DNA of 27,551 nucleotides from Maricaulis sp042095695 (GCA_042095695.1 JBELMP010000012.1:1-27551), one strand, 5' to 3'; shown: positions 7,603-15,568, numbered from the stretch's first letter. A program made the numbers and translations. The notes: generated from the letters alone by a model not told the origin.

Positions 7603-7639
7603 AAAAGAAAATCAGCGGCTGAGGCGAGTCAGCCGCTGA
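7603..7639 (-). terminator. Orphan minus-strand intrinsic terminator
   Basis: A perfect 11-bp stem (7612-7622 with 7629-7639) with a 6-nt loop. Read on the minus strand it is followed by TTTTCTTTT. On the plus strand no T-run follows. No recognised minus-strand gene lies upstream of it: the region to the right is the start of the rightward glycosidase gene. It therefore implies an unannotated leftward transcript. Confidence 0.8.
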
Positions 7640-7746
7640 CGTTTCGGGGGGATGTGTCGTGGCTGTTTCGTGTGACCCGCGACAATCACATCATGTCTGC
7701 GCTTAGCCTTCGGGAAGTTGTCCCCTTCGTGACCGATTGTCCACAC
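7612..7746 (-). CDS. Possible 44-residue basic peptide, low confidence
   Basis: A GTG (7744-7746) opens a 44-codon frame ending inside the orphan terminator hairpin, as many real genes do. The peptide is strongly basic, with the C-terminal half containing TKQPRHIPPKRQRLTRLSR. This part does not overlap the glycosidase gene, so its composition is not a simple shadow of coding sequence. Against it: no ribosome-binding site precedes the GTG, and I do not recognise the peptide. The terminator may instead end a small RNA. The frame also stays open upstream into the glycosidase region. Confidence 0.2.
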   Translation of the reverse strand: MWTIGHEGDNFPKAKRRHDVIVAGHTKQPRHIPPKRQRLTRLSR

Positions 7747-7765
7747 AGTGACAGACGCGTTAGAT
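7737..7765 (+). promoter_or_regulatory. Possible promoter of the glycosidase gene
   Basis: TTGTCC (7737-7742) and TTAGAT (7760-7765) are 17 bp apart, giving a leader of about 80 nt before the GTG at 7850. The -35 lies in TTGTCCACA, close to a DnaA box, but a single such site means little. Confidence 0.3.
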
Positions 7766-7849
7766 AGGGGCTGTTCTGTGGCGATGTTCGGCCTTGCCGC
7801 CCCGACACGGGCACGGCAGATTGCCTGGACCTCAAGAATGGAGTTCCGC

Positions 7850-8965
7850 GTGATCAATCCTTCCCGCCGCGATGTTCTGGGCTGGACTGCCAGCGCAGCC
7901 GCCCTGATGGGAGCCCCCTCAATCGCTGAAACCTTGCCCGGTATGAGTCTGAGCGAGAAGCTCGGCGAAATGCTGTTGATGGGCTTTATCGGGTCGACGG
8001 CGGATACGGCGGGTGCAGACGTGATCGAGGCCCATTTGCAGGCGCGCCGGATCGGTGGCGTTCTCTTCCTGCGCCATAATGTGCGGTCCGCTGAGGGCGC
8101 TGAAGGGCTTGCCGCGCGCTTCCGAGCGGCCGCGCCCAAAGCCTGGATGGCACTGGATCAGGAAGGCGGGCTTGTCCAGCGCCTGTCCCGCGATCTTGGC
8201 TATACCTGGATCCCACGCGCGATGCAGGTGGTGGAGGAACGCGGACTGGACGGGGCGTCCGACATTTATGGTATTGGCGCGCGGGAGTTCGTCGCCGCCG
8301 GTTTCAACATGAATCTGGCGCCGGTTGCCGATCTACACGAGGACGGGAATGCGGTGATCGGACGCCATGGTCGCGCCTATGGCACGGATGGGGAAACAAT
8401 CGCCGCCTATGCCAGCCGCTTCGTCGATGCGTTCCGGGATGCGGGCAGCACATGTGTGATTAAGCATTTCCCGGGACATGGCCGGTCCCGCGGGGATAGC
8501 CATTATGGCTTTGTCGATATAACCGAGACCTGGTCCGAGGCTGAGCTGGATCCCTTCCGCCGGCTGATCGACAGCGGTCATGCGGACATGATTATGGGCG
8601 GGCATTTGACCCATCAAACCCTTGATCCGAGTGGCGTGCCTGTCACGTTTTCCCGACCCATCCTGGAGGGGCTTTTGCGCGAGCAGATGGGCTTTGGCGG
8701 GGTGATCATGACCGATGACCTCGATATGGGCGCGATCCGCGAGAATTATGATCAGCGCGAAGCCGTCCTGCGCTCCATCGAAGCCGGCAATGATATCATC
8801 ATGCTGTCCAACTCTGCCGCGCCCAATATGGAACTCCCGCAAGCCATTCTCGGCTGGGTCGAGGAGGCCATGGAGGCGGGGCGGTTCGATGAAGCCAGGA
8901 TCGACCTGTCGGTCGCCAGGATCCTGGCCGCCAAGGCAAGCCTGCAGGAAAAAGGCCCGCTCTGA
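7850..8965 (+). CDS. Exported family 3 glycosidase, NagZ-like
   Basis: This 371-residue protein is a glycoside hydrolase family 3 enzyme of the NagZ type (beta-N-acetylhexosaminidase). Visible motifs are ALDQEGG (101-107), KHFPGHG (205-211), the acid/base loop GDSH (D216, H218) and the nucleophile region TDDLDMGAI (D289). Length suits a one-domain NagZ. The GTG at 7850 is chosen because GGAG (7840-7843) lies 6 nt upstream; an ATG at 7838 has no such site. The start then gives a twin-arginine signal, SRRDVLGWTASAAALMGA, so the enzyme should be folded in the cytoplasm and exported. Classical NagZ is cytoplasmic and acts in peptidoglycan recycling; this one would act on murein or glycans in the periplasm. 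Its last codons overlap the S9 peptidase terminator. Confidence 0.88.
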   Translation: MINPSRRDVLGWTASAAALMGAPSIAETLPGMSLSEKLGEMLLMGFIGSTADTAGADVIEAHLQARRIGGVLFLRHNVRSAEGAEGLAARFRAAAPKAWMALDQEGGLVQRLSRDLGYTWIPRAMQVVEERGLDGASDIYGIGAREFVAAGFNMNLAPVADLHEDGNAVIGRHGRAYGTDGETIAAYASRFVDAFRDAGSTCVIKHFPGHGRSRGDSHYGFVDITETWSEAELDPFRRLIDSGHADMIMGGHLTHQTLDPSGVPVTFSRPILEGLLREQMGFGGVIMTDDLDMGAIRENYDQREAVLRSIEAGNDIIMLSNSAAPNMELPQAILGWVEEAMEAGRFDEARIDLSVARILAAKASLQEKGPL

Positions 8966-8977
8966 CGAACGGGCCTT
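8949..8977 (-). terminator. Terminator of the S9 peptidase gene, inside the glycosidase 3' end
   Basis: An 8-bp stem (8952-8959 with 8970-8977) followed on the minus strand by TTTTTCC. It lies 27 bp beyond the S9 stop and overlaps the last codons and stop of the convergent glycosidase gene. On the plus strand only TTGATC follows. Confidence 0.8.
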
Positions 8978-9003
8978 GATCACGTGGGTAATGGCAATAC
9001 CCG

Positions 9004-10962
9004 TTATTCGCCGGCCTCACCGCGCAGATAGGTGTCGAGGAAATCGATATAGGCATCGGACGCGGTGATGCGATTATCACGCCTCCGGAAGCCATGGCCC
9101 TCATCGGGGAAGAGGACATACTCGACCGGTACGTCATTCGCACGAACAGCGGCGACAAGCTCATCGCTTTCCACTTGCAGGACACGCGGGTCATTGGCGC
9201 CCTGAATCACCAGCAGCGGTCGCTGGACGTTCTCGGCATGGAAGAGGGGGGAGATGGCGCGGTGACGCTCGCCATCTGTCGCCGGATCGCCCATTTCATC
9301 ATACAGGGCTTCGCGGAAACTCTCCCACCATGGGGGAATGGATTCCAAGGTCCGGACCCAGTTGGTGACGCCGAAGATATTGATCCCGACTTCGAATGCC
9401 TCCGGATGAAAGGCCAGGGCGGCCGCAACCATGAAGCCGCCATAGGAGCCGCCGATCACGCCGACCTGGTCATCGGCGACCCAGTCCAGCGACCGCAGAT
9501 AGTCACCGGCAGCGACAATATCGCGAAGATCCTCCTCGCCATGACGGCGGTCATCCATGTGGAAAAAGGTTTTGCCATAGCCCGATGATCCGCGGTTGTT
9601 CGCGGCATAGACGGCATAGCCGTGATTGACCATGTGCTGGATGGTAGCTGAATAGCCGATCCGGCTTTGACCACCAGGTCCGCCATGAACCCAGACAAGG
9701 GCCGGAACCGGATTGTCGGCGGAAGCGCCGTGCGGCCGATAGAGAATGCCCGGGATTTCCAGCCCGTCAAAGCTCTCGAACCGGACCACTTCAGCATCCA
9801 CCATCTCTGCTTCGGTGATTGCCGGGTTGAGAGCGTTGGTCAGCTGGCTGTGATCCTGACTGGCCAGATCGACCAGGTGCAGGTTCGATGGCGAGGTCGC
9901 CGCATTGATCAGAAAGGCGATCTGGCTCTCATCGCGGTTGAAGCGCACATTGCGCAATTCGCCGGCGGGCAGTTCCGGCAGGGCGATTTCCTCGCCGCTG
10001 GTCTGATCGACAATGCTGACCAGGGTGGAGGCATCGGCATTGATGCCGGAGACACGATAGCGGCCGGATGGCGAATAGCTGACGAAGGAAACATCCCAGT
10101 CGGCCTCGATCAAGGCGGCGCGATCGCCGGTCGCCAGATCATAGGTCCATGCCTGGTTGAACTCTCCAAACTCATTGGTCGCATAGACGAGGGCAGCGCT
10201 GTCCGGCGTGAAGGTGTAGGCGCCATAAGCGATATTGCCTTCATGCTCGGTGATGAGCTGCGGCGTCTGATCTTCTGAGGAAAGATCGACGAGCAGGACA
10301 TCGCTGTCCGCCGATGTCCGATTGCGCACAAGGGCGAGCCAGCGTCCGTCAGGGCTTACCGCACCGATTTCCATGGCCTCGGAATTCTCGAAGACCACGG
10401 CGGATTCGAAGGCGACCGTATCGAGGGCGTAGATGTCGAATGCAGCGGCATCGCGTTCATTCGTGGCGATCCAGACATCATTCCCGTCCGGGGACCAGCC
10501 CAGGAATTGCGATTTGACATTGTCGCCGGGTGTGAGATCGACCAGGCGGCCATCGGCTTCGCGCAGATAGATGTGGTTGAGCTCATCGCCGCCGCCATCG
10601 GCCGTGACCAGGATGCGGTCATCCTCGGGCAGCCAGCTGACCGCAAATGTTGCATCGGTTGTCGAGCTTGTGAGCTGTTCGCGCTCGCCGGTCGCAGGAT
10701 CGACGGCATAGGCGTTGAAAACGCCCGTTTCATCCGAGCTGATCAGGATACGGCCATCACCGGCTGAAAAGCTGTGCCCGCCCGAAGAGACCATGCCGAA
10801 AGACGTGGTCTCGTGGAAGGTCTCGGCGGAATAAGTGACACGCTCGACCGAGGTGCTGGTCGACGCCGCTTCTACTTCTGTGCCGGTGCCGCCTGCTTGT
10901 GGTGCTTCCGCACAGCTGGCAAGCAAGGCGAGAGATGCGATCGATGTCGCGAGATACTTCAT
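9004..10962 (-). CDS. S9 family peptidase, putative lipoprotein
   Basis: This 652-residue protein is a prolyl-oligopeptidase-type serine peptidase. The N-terminal half is a beta-propeller with WLPEDDRILVTADGGG, GWSPDGNDVWIAT and SPDGRWLALVRN blades. The C-terminal half is an alpha/beta hydrolase with VHGGPGGQ, the nucleophile GGSYGG (S506), GANDPRV (D591) and DEGHGF (H623), so the triad is complete. The ATG at 10960-10962 has GGGGAGA 5 nt upstream and gives a lipoprotein signal MKYLATSIASLALLASC with lipobox LASC. It should therefore sit as a lipid-anchored protein in the periplasm or outer membrane and cut short peptides, perhaps after Pro. A 26-residue Gly/Thr/Ser/Glu-rich linker follows the lipidated Cys. 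Confidence 0.93.
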   Translation of the reverse strand: MKYLATSIASLALLASCAEAPQAGGTGTEVEAASTSTSVERVTYSAETFHETTSFGMVSSGGHSFSAGDGRILISSDETGVFNAYAVDPATGEREQLTSSTTDATFAVSWLPEDDRILVTADGGGDELNHIYLREADGRLVDLTPGDNVKSQFLGWSPDGNDVWIATNERDAAAFDIYALDTVAFESAVVFENSEAMEIGAVSPDGRWLALVRNRTSADSDVLLVDLSSEDQTPQLITEHEGNIAYGAYTFTPDSAALVYATNEFGEFNQAWTYDLATGDRAALIEADWDVSFVSYSPSGRYRVSGINADASTLVSIVDQTSGEEIALPELPAGELRNVRFNRDESQIAFLINAATSPSNLHLVDLASQDHSQLTNALNPAITEAEMVDAEVVRFESFDGLEIPGILYRPHGASADNPVPALVWVHGGPGGQSRIGYSATIQHMVNHGYAVYAANNRGSSGYGKTFFHMDDRRHGEEDLRDIVAAGDYLRSLDWVADDQVGVIGGSYGGFMVAAALAFHPEAFEVGINIFGVTNWVRTLESIPPWWESFREALYDEMGDPATDGERHRAISPLFHAENVQRPLLVIQGANDPRVLQVESDELVAAVRANDVPVEYVLFPDEGHGFRRRDNRITASDAYIDFLDTYLRGEAGE

Positions 10963-11070
10963 GGTAGTCTCCCCATTTGATGGCGCGATTAAACCGTGTT
11001 GGGTGACAACCAGCAAGGGAAACTCGCGCCTCAGGGGAAAGCATCTCAGCGGCTTTATGGACGCATGATC

Positions 11071-11103
11071 AAAAGAAAAGGCCCGCTCATTCGAACGGGC
11101 CTT
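11071..11103 (-). terminator. Probable groESL operon terminator
   Basis: An 8-bp stem (11078-11085 with 11096-11103) followed on the minus strand by TTTTCTTTT. It lies leftward of groEL across the gap and just right of the S9 gene start. Its sequence outside the loop is nearly the same as the S9 terminator at 8949-8977. The hairpin ends exactly where the N run begins. Confidence 0.75.
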
Positions 11104-11203
11104 NNNNNNNNNNNNNNNNNNNNNNNNNNNNNNNNNNNNNNNNNNNNNNNNNNNNNNNNNNNNNNNNNNNNNNNNNNNNNNNNNNNNNNNNNNNNNNNNN
11201 NNN
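11104..11203. other. Assembly gap of 100 N
   Basis: Exactly 100 N, the usual placeholder for a gap of unknown size. It lies between the groEL stop and the presumed groESL terminator. Any gene inside it cannot be seen. Confidence 1.
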
Positions 11204-11224
11204 AGGCTGGGCCTGACGGCATGA

Positions 11225-12871
11225 TTACATCATGCCGCCCATTCCGCCCATGCCGCCCATGTCCGGCATGGCCGGGGCAGCGCCTTCTTCTCGCGGAGCG
11301 TCGGCGACAGCGGCTTCCGTGGTGATCAGCAGGGAGGCGACAGAGGCCGCGTCCTGCAGAGCCGTACGGACAACTTTCGCCGGGTCGATGACGCCGAATT
11401 CGAGCATATCGCCGTATTCTTCGGTCTGCGCATTGAAGCCGAAAGTGGCGCTGTCATTCTCGAGGATTTTACCGACAACGATGGAGCCTTCCACGCCGGC
11501 ATTCTCGACGATCTGACGGACCGGTGCCTGCAGGGCGCGGGCGACAATGCGAACACCCTGAGTCTGGTCGGCATTGTCGCCTTCCACACCATCCAGCGTG
11601 AGCGATGCACGCAGCAGAGCCGTACCACCACCGGTGACAATGCCTTCTTCAACCGCAGCGCGGGTTGCGTTCAGAGCATCATCGACGCGGTCTTTCTTCT
11701 CTTTCACTTCGATCTCGGTGGCACCGCCGACCTTGATCACGGCAACACCGCCAGCGAGCTTGGCCAGACGTTCCTGGAGCTTCTCGCGGTCGTAATCAGA
11801 GGAGGTGTCCTCGATCTGGCGACGGATCTGGCCGACGCGTGCTTCGATGTCCGCGCGCTCGCCTGCACCATCAACGATGGTGGTGTCGTCCTTGGTGATG
11901 TTGATGCGCTTGGCCGTGCCGAGCATGTCGAGGGAAACCGTTTCCAGCTTGATGCCAAGGTCTTCAGAGATGACCTGGCCGCCGGTCAGGATGGCGATGT
12001 CTTCCAGCATAGCCTTGCGGCGATCGCCGAAGCCCGGCGCTTTGACCGCCGCGATTTTCAGACCACCGCGGAGCTTGTTGACCACGAGGGTCGCCAGCGC
12101 TTCGCCTTCCACGTCCTCGGCAATGATGAGGAGCGGGCGGCCGGACTGGACCACGGATTCCAGGATCGGCAGCATCGGCTGCAGGGAGGTCAGCTTCTTC
12201 TCGTGCAGCAGGATGAAAGGCTCTTCCAGGTCAGCCAGCATCTTGTCGGCATCGGTGACGAAGTAGGGAGACAGGTAGCCGCGGTCGAACTGCATGCCTT
12301 CCACAACGTCGAGCTCGGTTTCCAGAGACTTGGCTTCTTCGACCGTGATCACGCCTTCATTGCCGACTTTTTCCATCGCGTGGGCGATGTCATTGCCGAT
12401 CTGAGCGTCGCCATTGGCAGAGATGGTGCCAACCTGGGCAACTTCTTCAGAGCCTTTGATCGGAGTTGCCTGAGCCTTGATGTCCTCGACGATGATGGCG
12501 GTCGCCTTGTCGATGCCACGCTTGAGGTCCATCGGGTTCATGCCGGCAGCGACGGACTTCATGCCTTCGCGGACGATGGACTGGGCGAGGACCGTCGCGG
12601 TCGTGGTGCCGTCACCGGCGACATCATTGGTCTTCGATGCGACTTCGCGGATCATCTGTGCGCCCATATTCTCGAACTTGTCGGCGAGTTCGATTTCCTT
12701 GGCGACAGAAACGCCGTCCTTGGTGGTGCGCGGTGCACCAAAAGACTTTTCGATCACGACATTACGGCCTTTCGGGCCGAGCGTGACTTTTACGGCGTTA
12801 GCGAGAATGTCGACGCCCTTGAGCATGCGGTCGCGGGCATCGGAGGAGAATTGTACGTCTTTAGCAGCCAT
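11225..12871 (-). CDS. groEL: Chaperonin GroEL (60 kDa)
   Basis: This 548-residue protein is a full-length GroEL, which forms a double ring and folds proteins with ATP and GroES. It starts MAAKDVQFSSDARDRMLKGVD, has the ATP-binding segments VTLGPKGRNVVIEKSFGAP and DGTTTATVLAQ, and ends with the Gly-Met repeat tail GGMGGMGGMM. AAGG lies close upstream of the ATG. It follows groES by 47 bp in one leftward operon. No insertion or missing core motif is visible. The only doubtful part is the 3' flank, where the assembly gap starts 21 bp beyond the stop. Confidence 0.98.
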   Translation of the reverse strand: MAAKDVQFSSDARDRMLKGVDILANAVKVTLGPKGRNVVIEKSFGAPRTTKDGVSVAKEIELADKFENMGAQMIREVASKTNDVAGDGTTTATVLAQSIVREGMKSVAAGMNPMDLKRGIDKATAIIVEDIKAQATPIKGSEEVAQVGTISANGDAQIGNDIAHAMEKVGNEGVITVEEAKSLETELDVVEGMQFDRGYLSPYFVTDADKMLADLEEPFILLHEKKLTSLQPMLPILESVVQSGRPLLIIAEDVEGEALATLVVNKLRGGLKIAAVKAPGFGDRRKAMLEDIAILTGGQVISEDLGIKLETVSLDMLGTAKRINITKDDTTIVDGAGERADIEARVGQIRRQIEDTSSDYDREKLQERLAKLAGGVAVIKVGGATEIEVKEKKDRVDDALNATRAAVEEGIVTGGGTALLRASLTLDGVEGDNADQTQGVRIVARALQAPVRQIVENAGVEGSIVVGKILENDSATFGFNAQTEEYGDMLEFGVIDPAKVVRTALQDAASVASLLITTEAAVADAPREEGAAPAMPDMGGMGGMGGMM

Positions 12872-12918
12872 TGGCCTTAATTCCCTTGCTTCGGGTTAGA
12901 ATTGGGTCGGACAGCCGC

Positions 12919-13209
12919 TTAGGCGTCCATGATACCCAGAATGTCGGACTCTTTCATGATCAGCAGCTCGTCACCATTCAGGGTGACTTCGGTGCCGGAC
13001 CATTTGCCGAACAGGATGCGGTCACCCGCCTTGACGTCGAGGGCGCGGACAGAGCCGTCATCCTTGATCGCACCGCCACCAACGGCGACGACTTCACCTT
13101 CCTGCGGCTTTTCCTTGGCGGTATCGGGGATGATGATGCCGCCGGCGGTCTTGGACTCTTCTTCGACGCGCTTTACCAGGACGCGGTCATGCAGAGGACG
13201 AAAGGTCAT
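12919..13209 (-). CDS. groES: Co-chaperonin GroES (10 kDa)
   Basis: This 96-residue protein starts MTFRPLHDRVLVKRVEEESKTAGGIIIPDTA, with the mobile loop at about residues 17-32 that docks on GroEL. It contains VGGGAIKDDG and ends ELLIMKESDILGIMDA. It forms the heptameric lid of the GroEL folding chamber. It is the first gene of the groESL operon, with GGAG about 10 nt before the ATG, and is preceded by a CIRCE operator and a good promoter, as expected for HrcA and heat-shock control. Confidence 0.98.
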   Translation of the reverse strand: MTFRPLHDRVLVKRVEEESKTAGGIIIPDTAKEKPQEGEVVAVGGGAIKDDGSVRALDVKAGDRILFGKWSGTEVTLNGDELLIMKESDILGIMDA

Positions 13210-13270
13210 CTTGGTATTTCTCCAACAAGAGGACTGATGAATTCATGCACTCAGGCCAGGGAAATGCGCT

Positions 13271-13297
13271 TTAGCACTCACCCCAGCTGACTGCTAA
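13271..13297 (-). promoter_or_regulatory. CIRCE element (HrcA operator)
   Basis: TTAGCACTC, a 9-bp spacer, then GACTGCTAA. The consensus is TTAGCACTC-N9-GAGTGCTAA, so one base differs. It lies between the promoter and groES, where HrcA binding would block transcription. HrcA is not encoded in the window. Confidence 0.93.
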
Positions 13298-13304
13298 CAG
13301 CGGC

Positions 13305-13334
13305 CAGATAAGTGGCTAGCGAAAGACCGTCAAG
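13305..13334 (-). promoter_or_regulatory. groESL promoter
   Basis: On the minus strand, CTTGACGG (-35, 13327-13334) and TATCTG (-10, 13305-13310) are 17 bp apart, immediately upstream of CIRCE. The CTTGAC box fits both the housekeeping and heat-shock sigma factor of alphaproteobacteria; which one uses it cannot be told by eye. Confidence 0.65.
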
Positions 13335-13481
13335 GGGCGGGTGCTGAATCTTTTTTCGCGATGGTGACTGGATTTTCGGTCAGCGAGCGTTCATGGAACC
13401 GGGATTAAGCCTTTGGCTGGAAAGCCTGTCACATTCCTGGTTACAATGGCCATCAACAGGCGCACAAAAGAGGTACGCGTT

Positions 13482-14153
13482 ATGAAGTTGACTAAAGCTC
13501 TCATTGTCGGTCTTGCCGCTCTGGCGGTGACCGCATGTACGACCACGGACCCGGTTACCGGCGAAACCCGCACGAATAATACCGGCCGCGGTATCCTGCT
13601 CGGCGCTGCTGCCGGCGCGGCTCTGGGCTATCTGACGAACACGTCTGATAGTGAGGAAGGCCGCACGAATGCCCTGATTGGTGCCGGTATCGGTGCCCTG
13701 GCGGGCGGCGCGATCGGCAACTACATGGACCGTCAGGAAGCCGCCATGCGCGAAGCCCTGTCTGATACCGGCGTCGGCGTTCGCCGCGAGGGCAATAATC
13801 TGATGCTGATTATGCCGGGCGACGTCACTTTCGCGACCAACTCGTCTGACATCAGCCCGCAATTCTATGCGATCCTCAATGATGTCTCTGTGGTTCTGAA
13901 CCGCTACCCGGCGACCTATGTCGATGTCATTGGCCACACGGATTCGACCGGTTCGGCAGTTTATAATCAGCAGCTGTCCGAAGCTCGGGCGCTGTCGGTT
14001 GGCGGTTATCTGATCGCCCAGGACGTATTGCGCGATCGTCTCTACATTGCCGGTCTGGGCGAGCGCGCCCTGCTGATCAATCCGGAGACATCCGCCTATG
14101 ACCGTCAGCAGAACCGTCGTGTCGAAATCCTGATTCGCCCGCACACCTCCTAA
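13482..14153 (+). CDS. OmpA family lipoprotein with glycine zipper
   Basis: This 223-residue protein has a lipoprotein signal (lipobox VTAC, lipidated C19). A glycine-zipper segment follows at about residues 45-85 (GRGILLGAAAGAALGY and GAGIGALAGGAIGNYMD), then an OmpA-type peptidoglycan-binding domain. That domain shows VTFATNSSDI, VDVIGHTDSTGS, NQQLSEARA and RQQNRRVEILI. It should tie the outer membrane to the cell wall, as YiaD-like and Pal-like proteins do. The ATG at 13482 has GAGG 8 nt upstream; an upstream in-frame start would not give a signal peptide. A possible -10 (TACAAT, 13442-13447) lacks a clear -35. The gene is closed by the terminator at 14211-14244. Confidence 0.92.
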   Translation: MKLTKALIVGLAALAVTACTTTDPVTGETRTNNTGRGILLGAAAGAALGYLTNTSDSEEGRTNALIGAGIGALAGGAIGNYMDRQEAAMREALSDTGVGVRREGNNLMLIMPGDVTFATNSSDISPQFYAILNDVSVVLNRYPATYVDVIGHTDSTGSAVYNQQLSEARALSVGGYLIAQDVLRDRLYIAGLGERALLINPETSAYDRQQNRRVEILIRPHTS

Positions 14154-14210
14154 GAGGCGGCGGCGAAGGGCGGCGGTACGCCCCAGGCGACCGAAGACCC
14201 CAAGACAAGA

Positions 14211-14244
14211 ATGCGGCTCAGCCTGGCTGGGCCGCATTTTCTTT
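14211..14244 (+). terminator. Intrinsic terminator of the OmpA lipoprotein gene
   Basis: An 11-bp stem (14211-14221 with 14227-14237, one G-U pair), CCTGG loop, then TTTCTTT. Confidence 0.92.
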
Positions 14245-14359
14245 GTTGTGAATAAGCGTGCTCCGCCGGCGGTTTACCTTCGTTAACCAAAGGACAACCC
14301 GGCTGGTTACAGCTTAGCTTCAGGCAGACGTGCCGATTCGCAAAAGCTTGAGGACTGCG

Positions 14360-15568
14360 ATGGCCAAGGCGGCAGACATTCTTATTGTGCTCACCTATGT
14401 GATGGTGGCCGTGGTTGCGGCGCTCGGATTTGACTATCTGGGCCTGATGTCGACGACATCGTCCTGGATGATGGGCGCGATCGTCTTCATCGTCGCGGGC
14501 ATGGCGCATTCGGCCGCGGCGCGAACCGCGGAGCGTTCGTCCATGGAAGACGAAATCCAGAAACTGCGGGCTGCCAATCTGGCCCTTGCTGAAGAGTTCG
14601 AAGCGGCCCAGGCACGCCTGGATGAAATAGCCGACGAGCTGCGCGCGGAATCCGTTGAACGCGATAACGCCCTGGTTCACGAGGTGAGGGTGCTTGAGGA
14701 TCTCGTTCGCAGGGTTGGCGACAATCCGGCCGAGGCGCGGACGGAGACCGGTTCAGAGGCCTCCAATCAGGTAGATATCGAGACCGTCCGCAATGCCCTG
14801 GCCGACAATCGGGTCGATCTTTACCTCCAGCCTGTCGTCACCTTGCCGCAGCGCCGCGTGTCATTTTATGAGGGCTTTACACGCCTTCGCGACGCCACGG
14901 GACGCGTCATCACGCCTGCCGCCTTCATGCAGGCGGCGGAGAAAGCCGGTCTGATGACCGAGGTGGACAACCTTCTGCTGTTCCGCTGCGTGCAGATTGT
15001 CCGCAAGCTTACGGTCCATGACCGCAAGGTAGCGATCTTCTGCAATATTTCGCTGAATTCCCTGTCGGATGAGACTTTCTTCCCGACTTTCCTCGACTTT
15101 ATCCGCCAACACCGAAACCTCGCCTCCTCGCTGATTTTCGAAGTCACTCAGAAGGCCTTCGATGAGCGAGATTCAATCGCCGCGCGGAATATGTCCCGCA
15201 TGGTCGATTTCGGTTTCCGCTTCTCAATCGACCAGGTTTCTAATGTCAATCTTGACCTCGATCAGCTCCAGCGCGCCGGAGTTCGTTTCGTGAAGATTGG
15301 CGGCCAGCGCCTGCTTCAGGCGATTGATGAATTCGAACCCATCGCCGGTGTCAGTTCTGGCGATATTGCTCCCGAAGACCTCGCCAGTGTTTTCGCCCGC
15401 TATGGCATTGATCTTATTGCCGAGCGCATCGAAGAAGAGGCGATGGTCGTGGAAGTGCTGGAGCTCGATATTGCCTTCGGACAGGGACATTTGTTCGGGA
15501 CACCTCGACCGGTGAAGGATGAGGTGATCGAGGATTCGGCAGAGCCGCTCATCAGCCTCGCCGGATAA
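14360..15568 (+). CDS. tipF: TipF-like degenerate EAL domain flagellar protein
   Basis: This 402-residue protein has two N-terminal membrane helices (about 6-29 and 35-52), a coiled coil (about 58-120) and an EAL domain (about 138-385). That order is the one of Caulobacter TipF, a c-di-GMP receptor that sets the flagellum assembly site. EAL residues: E171 (in EGF in place of EAL), N229, E261, D291, K312, E355 and Q375 are kept. The second Asp of the DDFGTG motif is Gln (IDQVSN), which should abolish normal metal binding and c-di-GMP hydrolysis, so it is likely a binder. The ATG at 14360 has GAGG 6 nt upstream. The cheY-cheZ pair two genes on supports a motility context. Confidence 0.85.
   Translation: MAKAADILIVLTYVMVAVVAALGFDYLGLMSTTSSWMMGAIVFIVAGMAHSAAARTAERSSMEDEIQKLRAANLALAEEFEAAQARLDEIADELRAESVERDNALVHEVRVLEDLVRRVGDNPAEARTETGSEASNQVDIETVRNALADNRVDLYLQPVVTLPQRRVSFYEGFTRLRDATGRVITPAAFMQAAEKAGLMTEVDNLLLFRCVQIVRKLTVHDRKVAIFCNISLNSLSDETFFPTFLDFIRQHRNLASSLIFEVTQKAFDERDSIAARNMSRMVDFGFRFSIDQVSNVNLDLDQLQRAGVRFVKIGGQRLLQAIDEFEPIAGVSSGDIAPEDLASVFARYGIDLIAERIEEEAMVVEVLELDIAFGQGHLFGTPRPVKDEVIEDSAEPLISLAG

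Larger units (their letters stand above)
7498..7849. other. 352-bp intergenic region
   Basis: This is the only gene-poor stretch over 300 bp outside the gap. It holds the leader of the leftward charged protein, an orphan minus-strand terminator (7603-7639), a possible 44-codon minus-strand ORF (7612-7746) and a possible rightward promoter (7737-7765). Long frames on both strands here look like shadows. Confidence 0.6.

Noticed and set aside
7737..7746. Single DnaA-box-like sequences (also near 6318 and 17627)
   Set aside because: Three isolated near-matches in 27 kb are expected by chance and do not cluster; no origin is suggested.
7084..7767. 227-codon plus-strand frame opposite the charged exported protein and into the gap
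   Set aside because: The first part is a shadow. The last part crosses the intergenic terminator and promoter and has no recognisable domain.
13380..14237. 285-codon minus-strand frame opposite the OmpA lipoprotein gene
   Set aside because: Shadow; it runs through the terminator of the real gene and has no family resemblance.
14271..14286. Possible CtrA box before tipF
   Set aside because: Half-sites are spaced 6 or 5 bp apart or mismatched; only one TTAA is intact.
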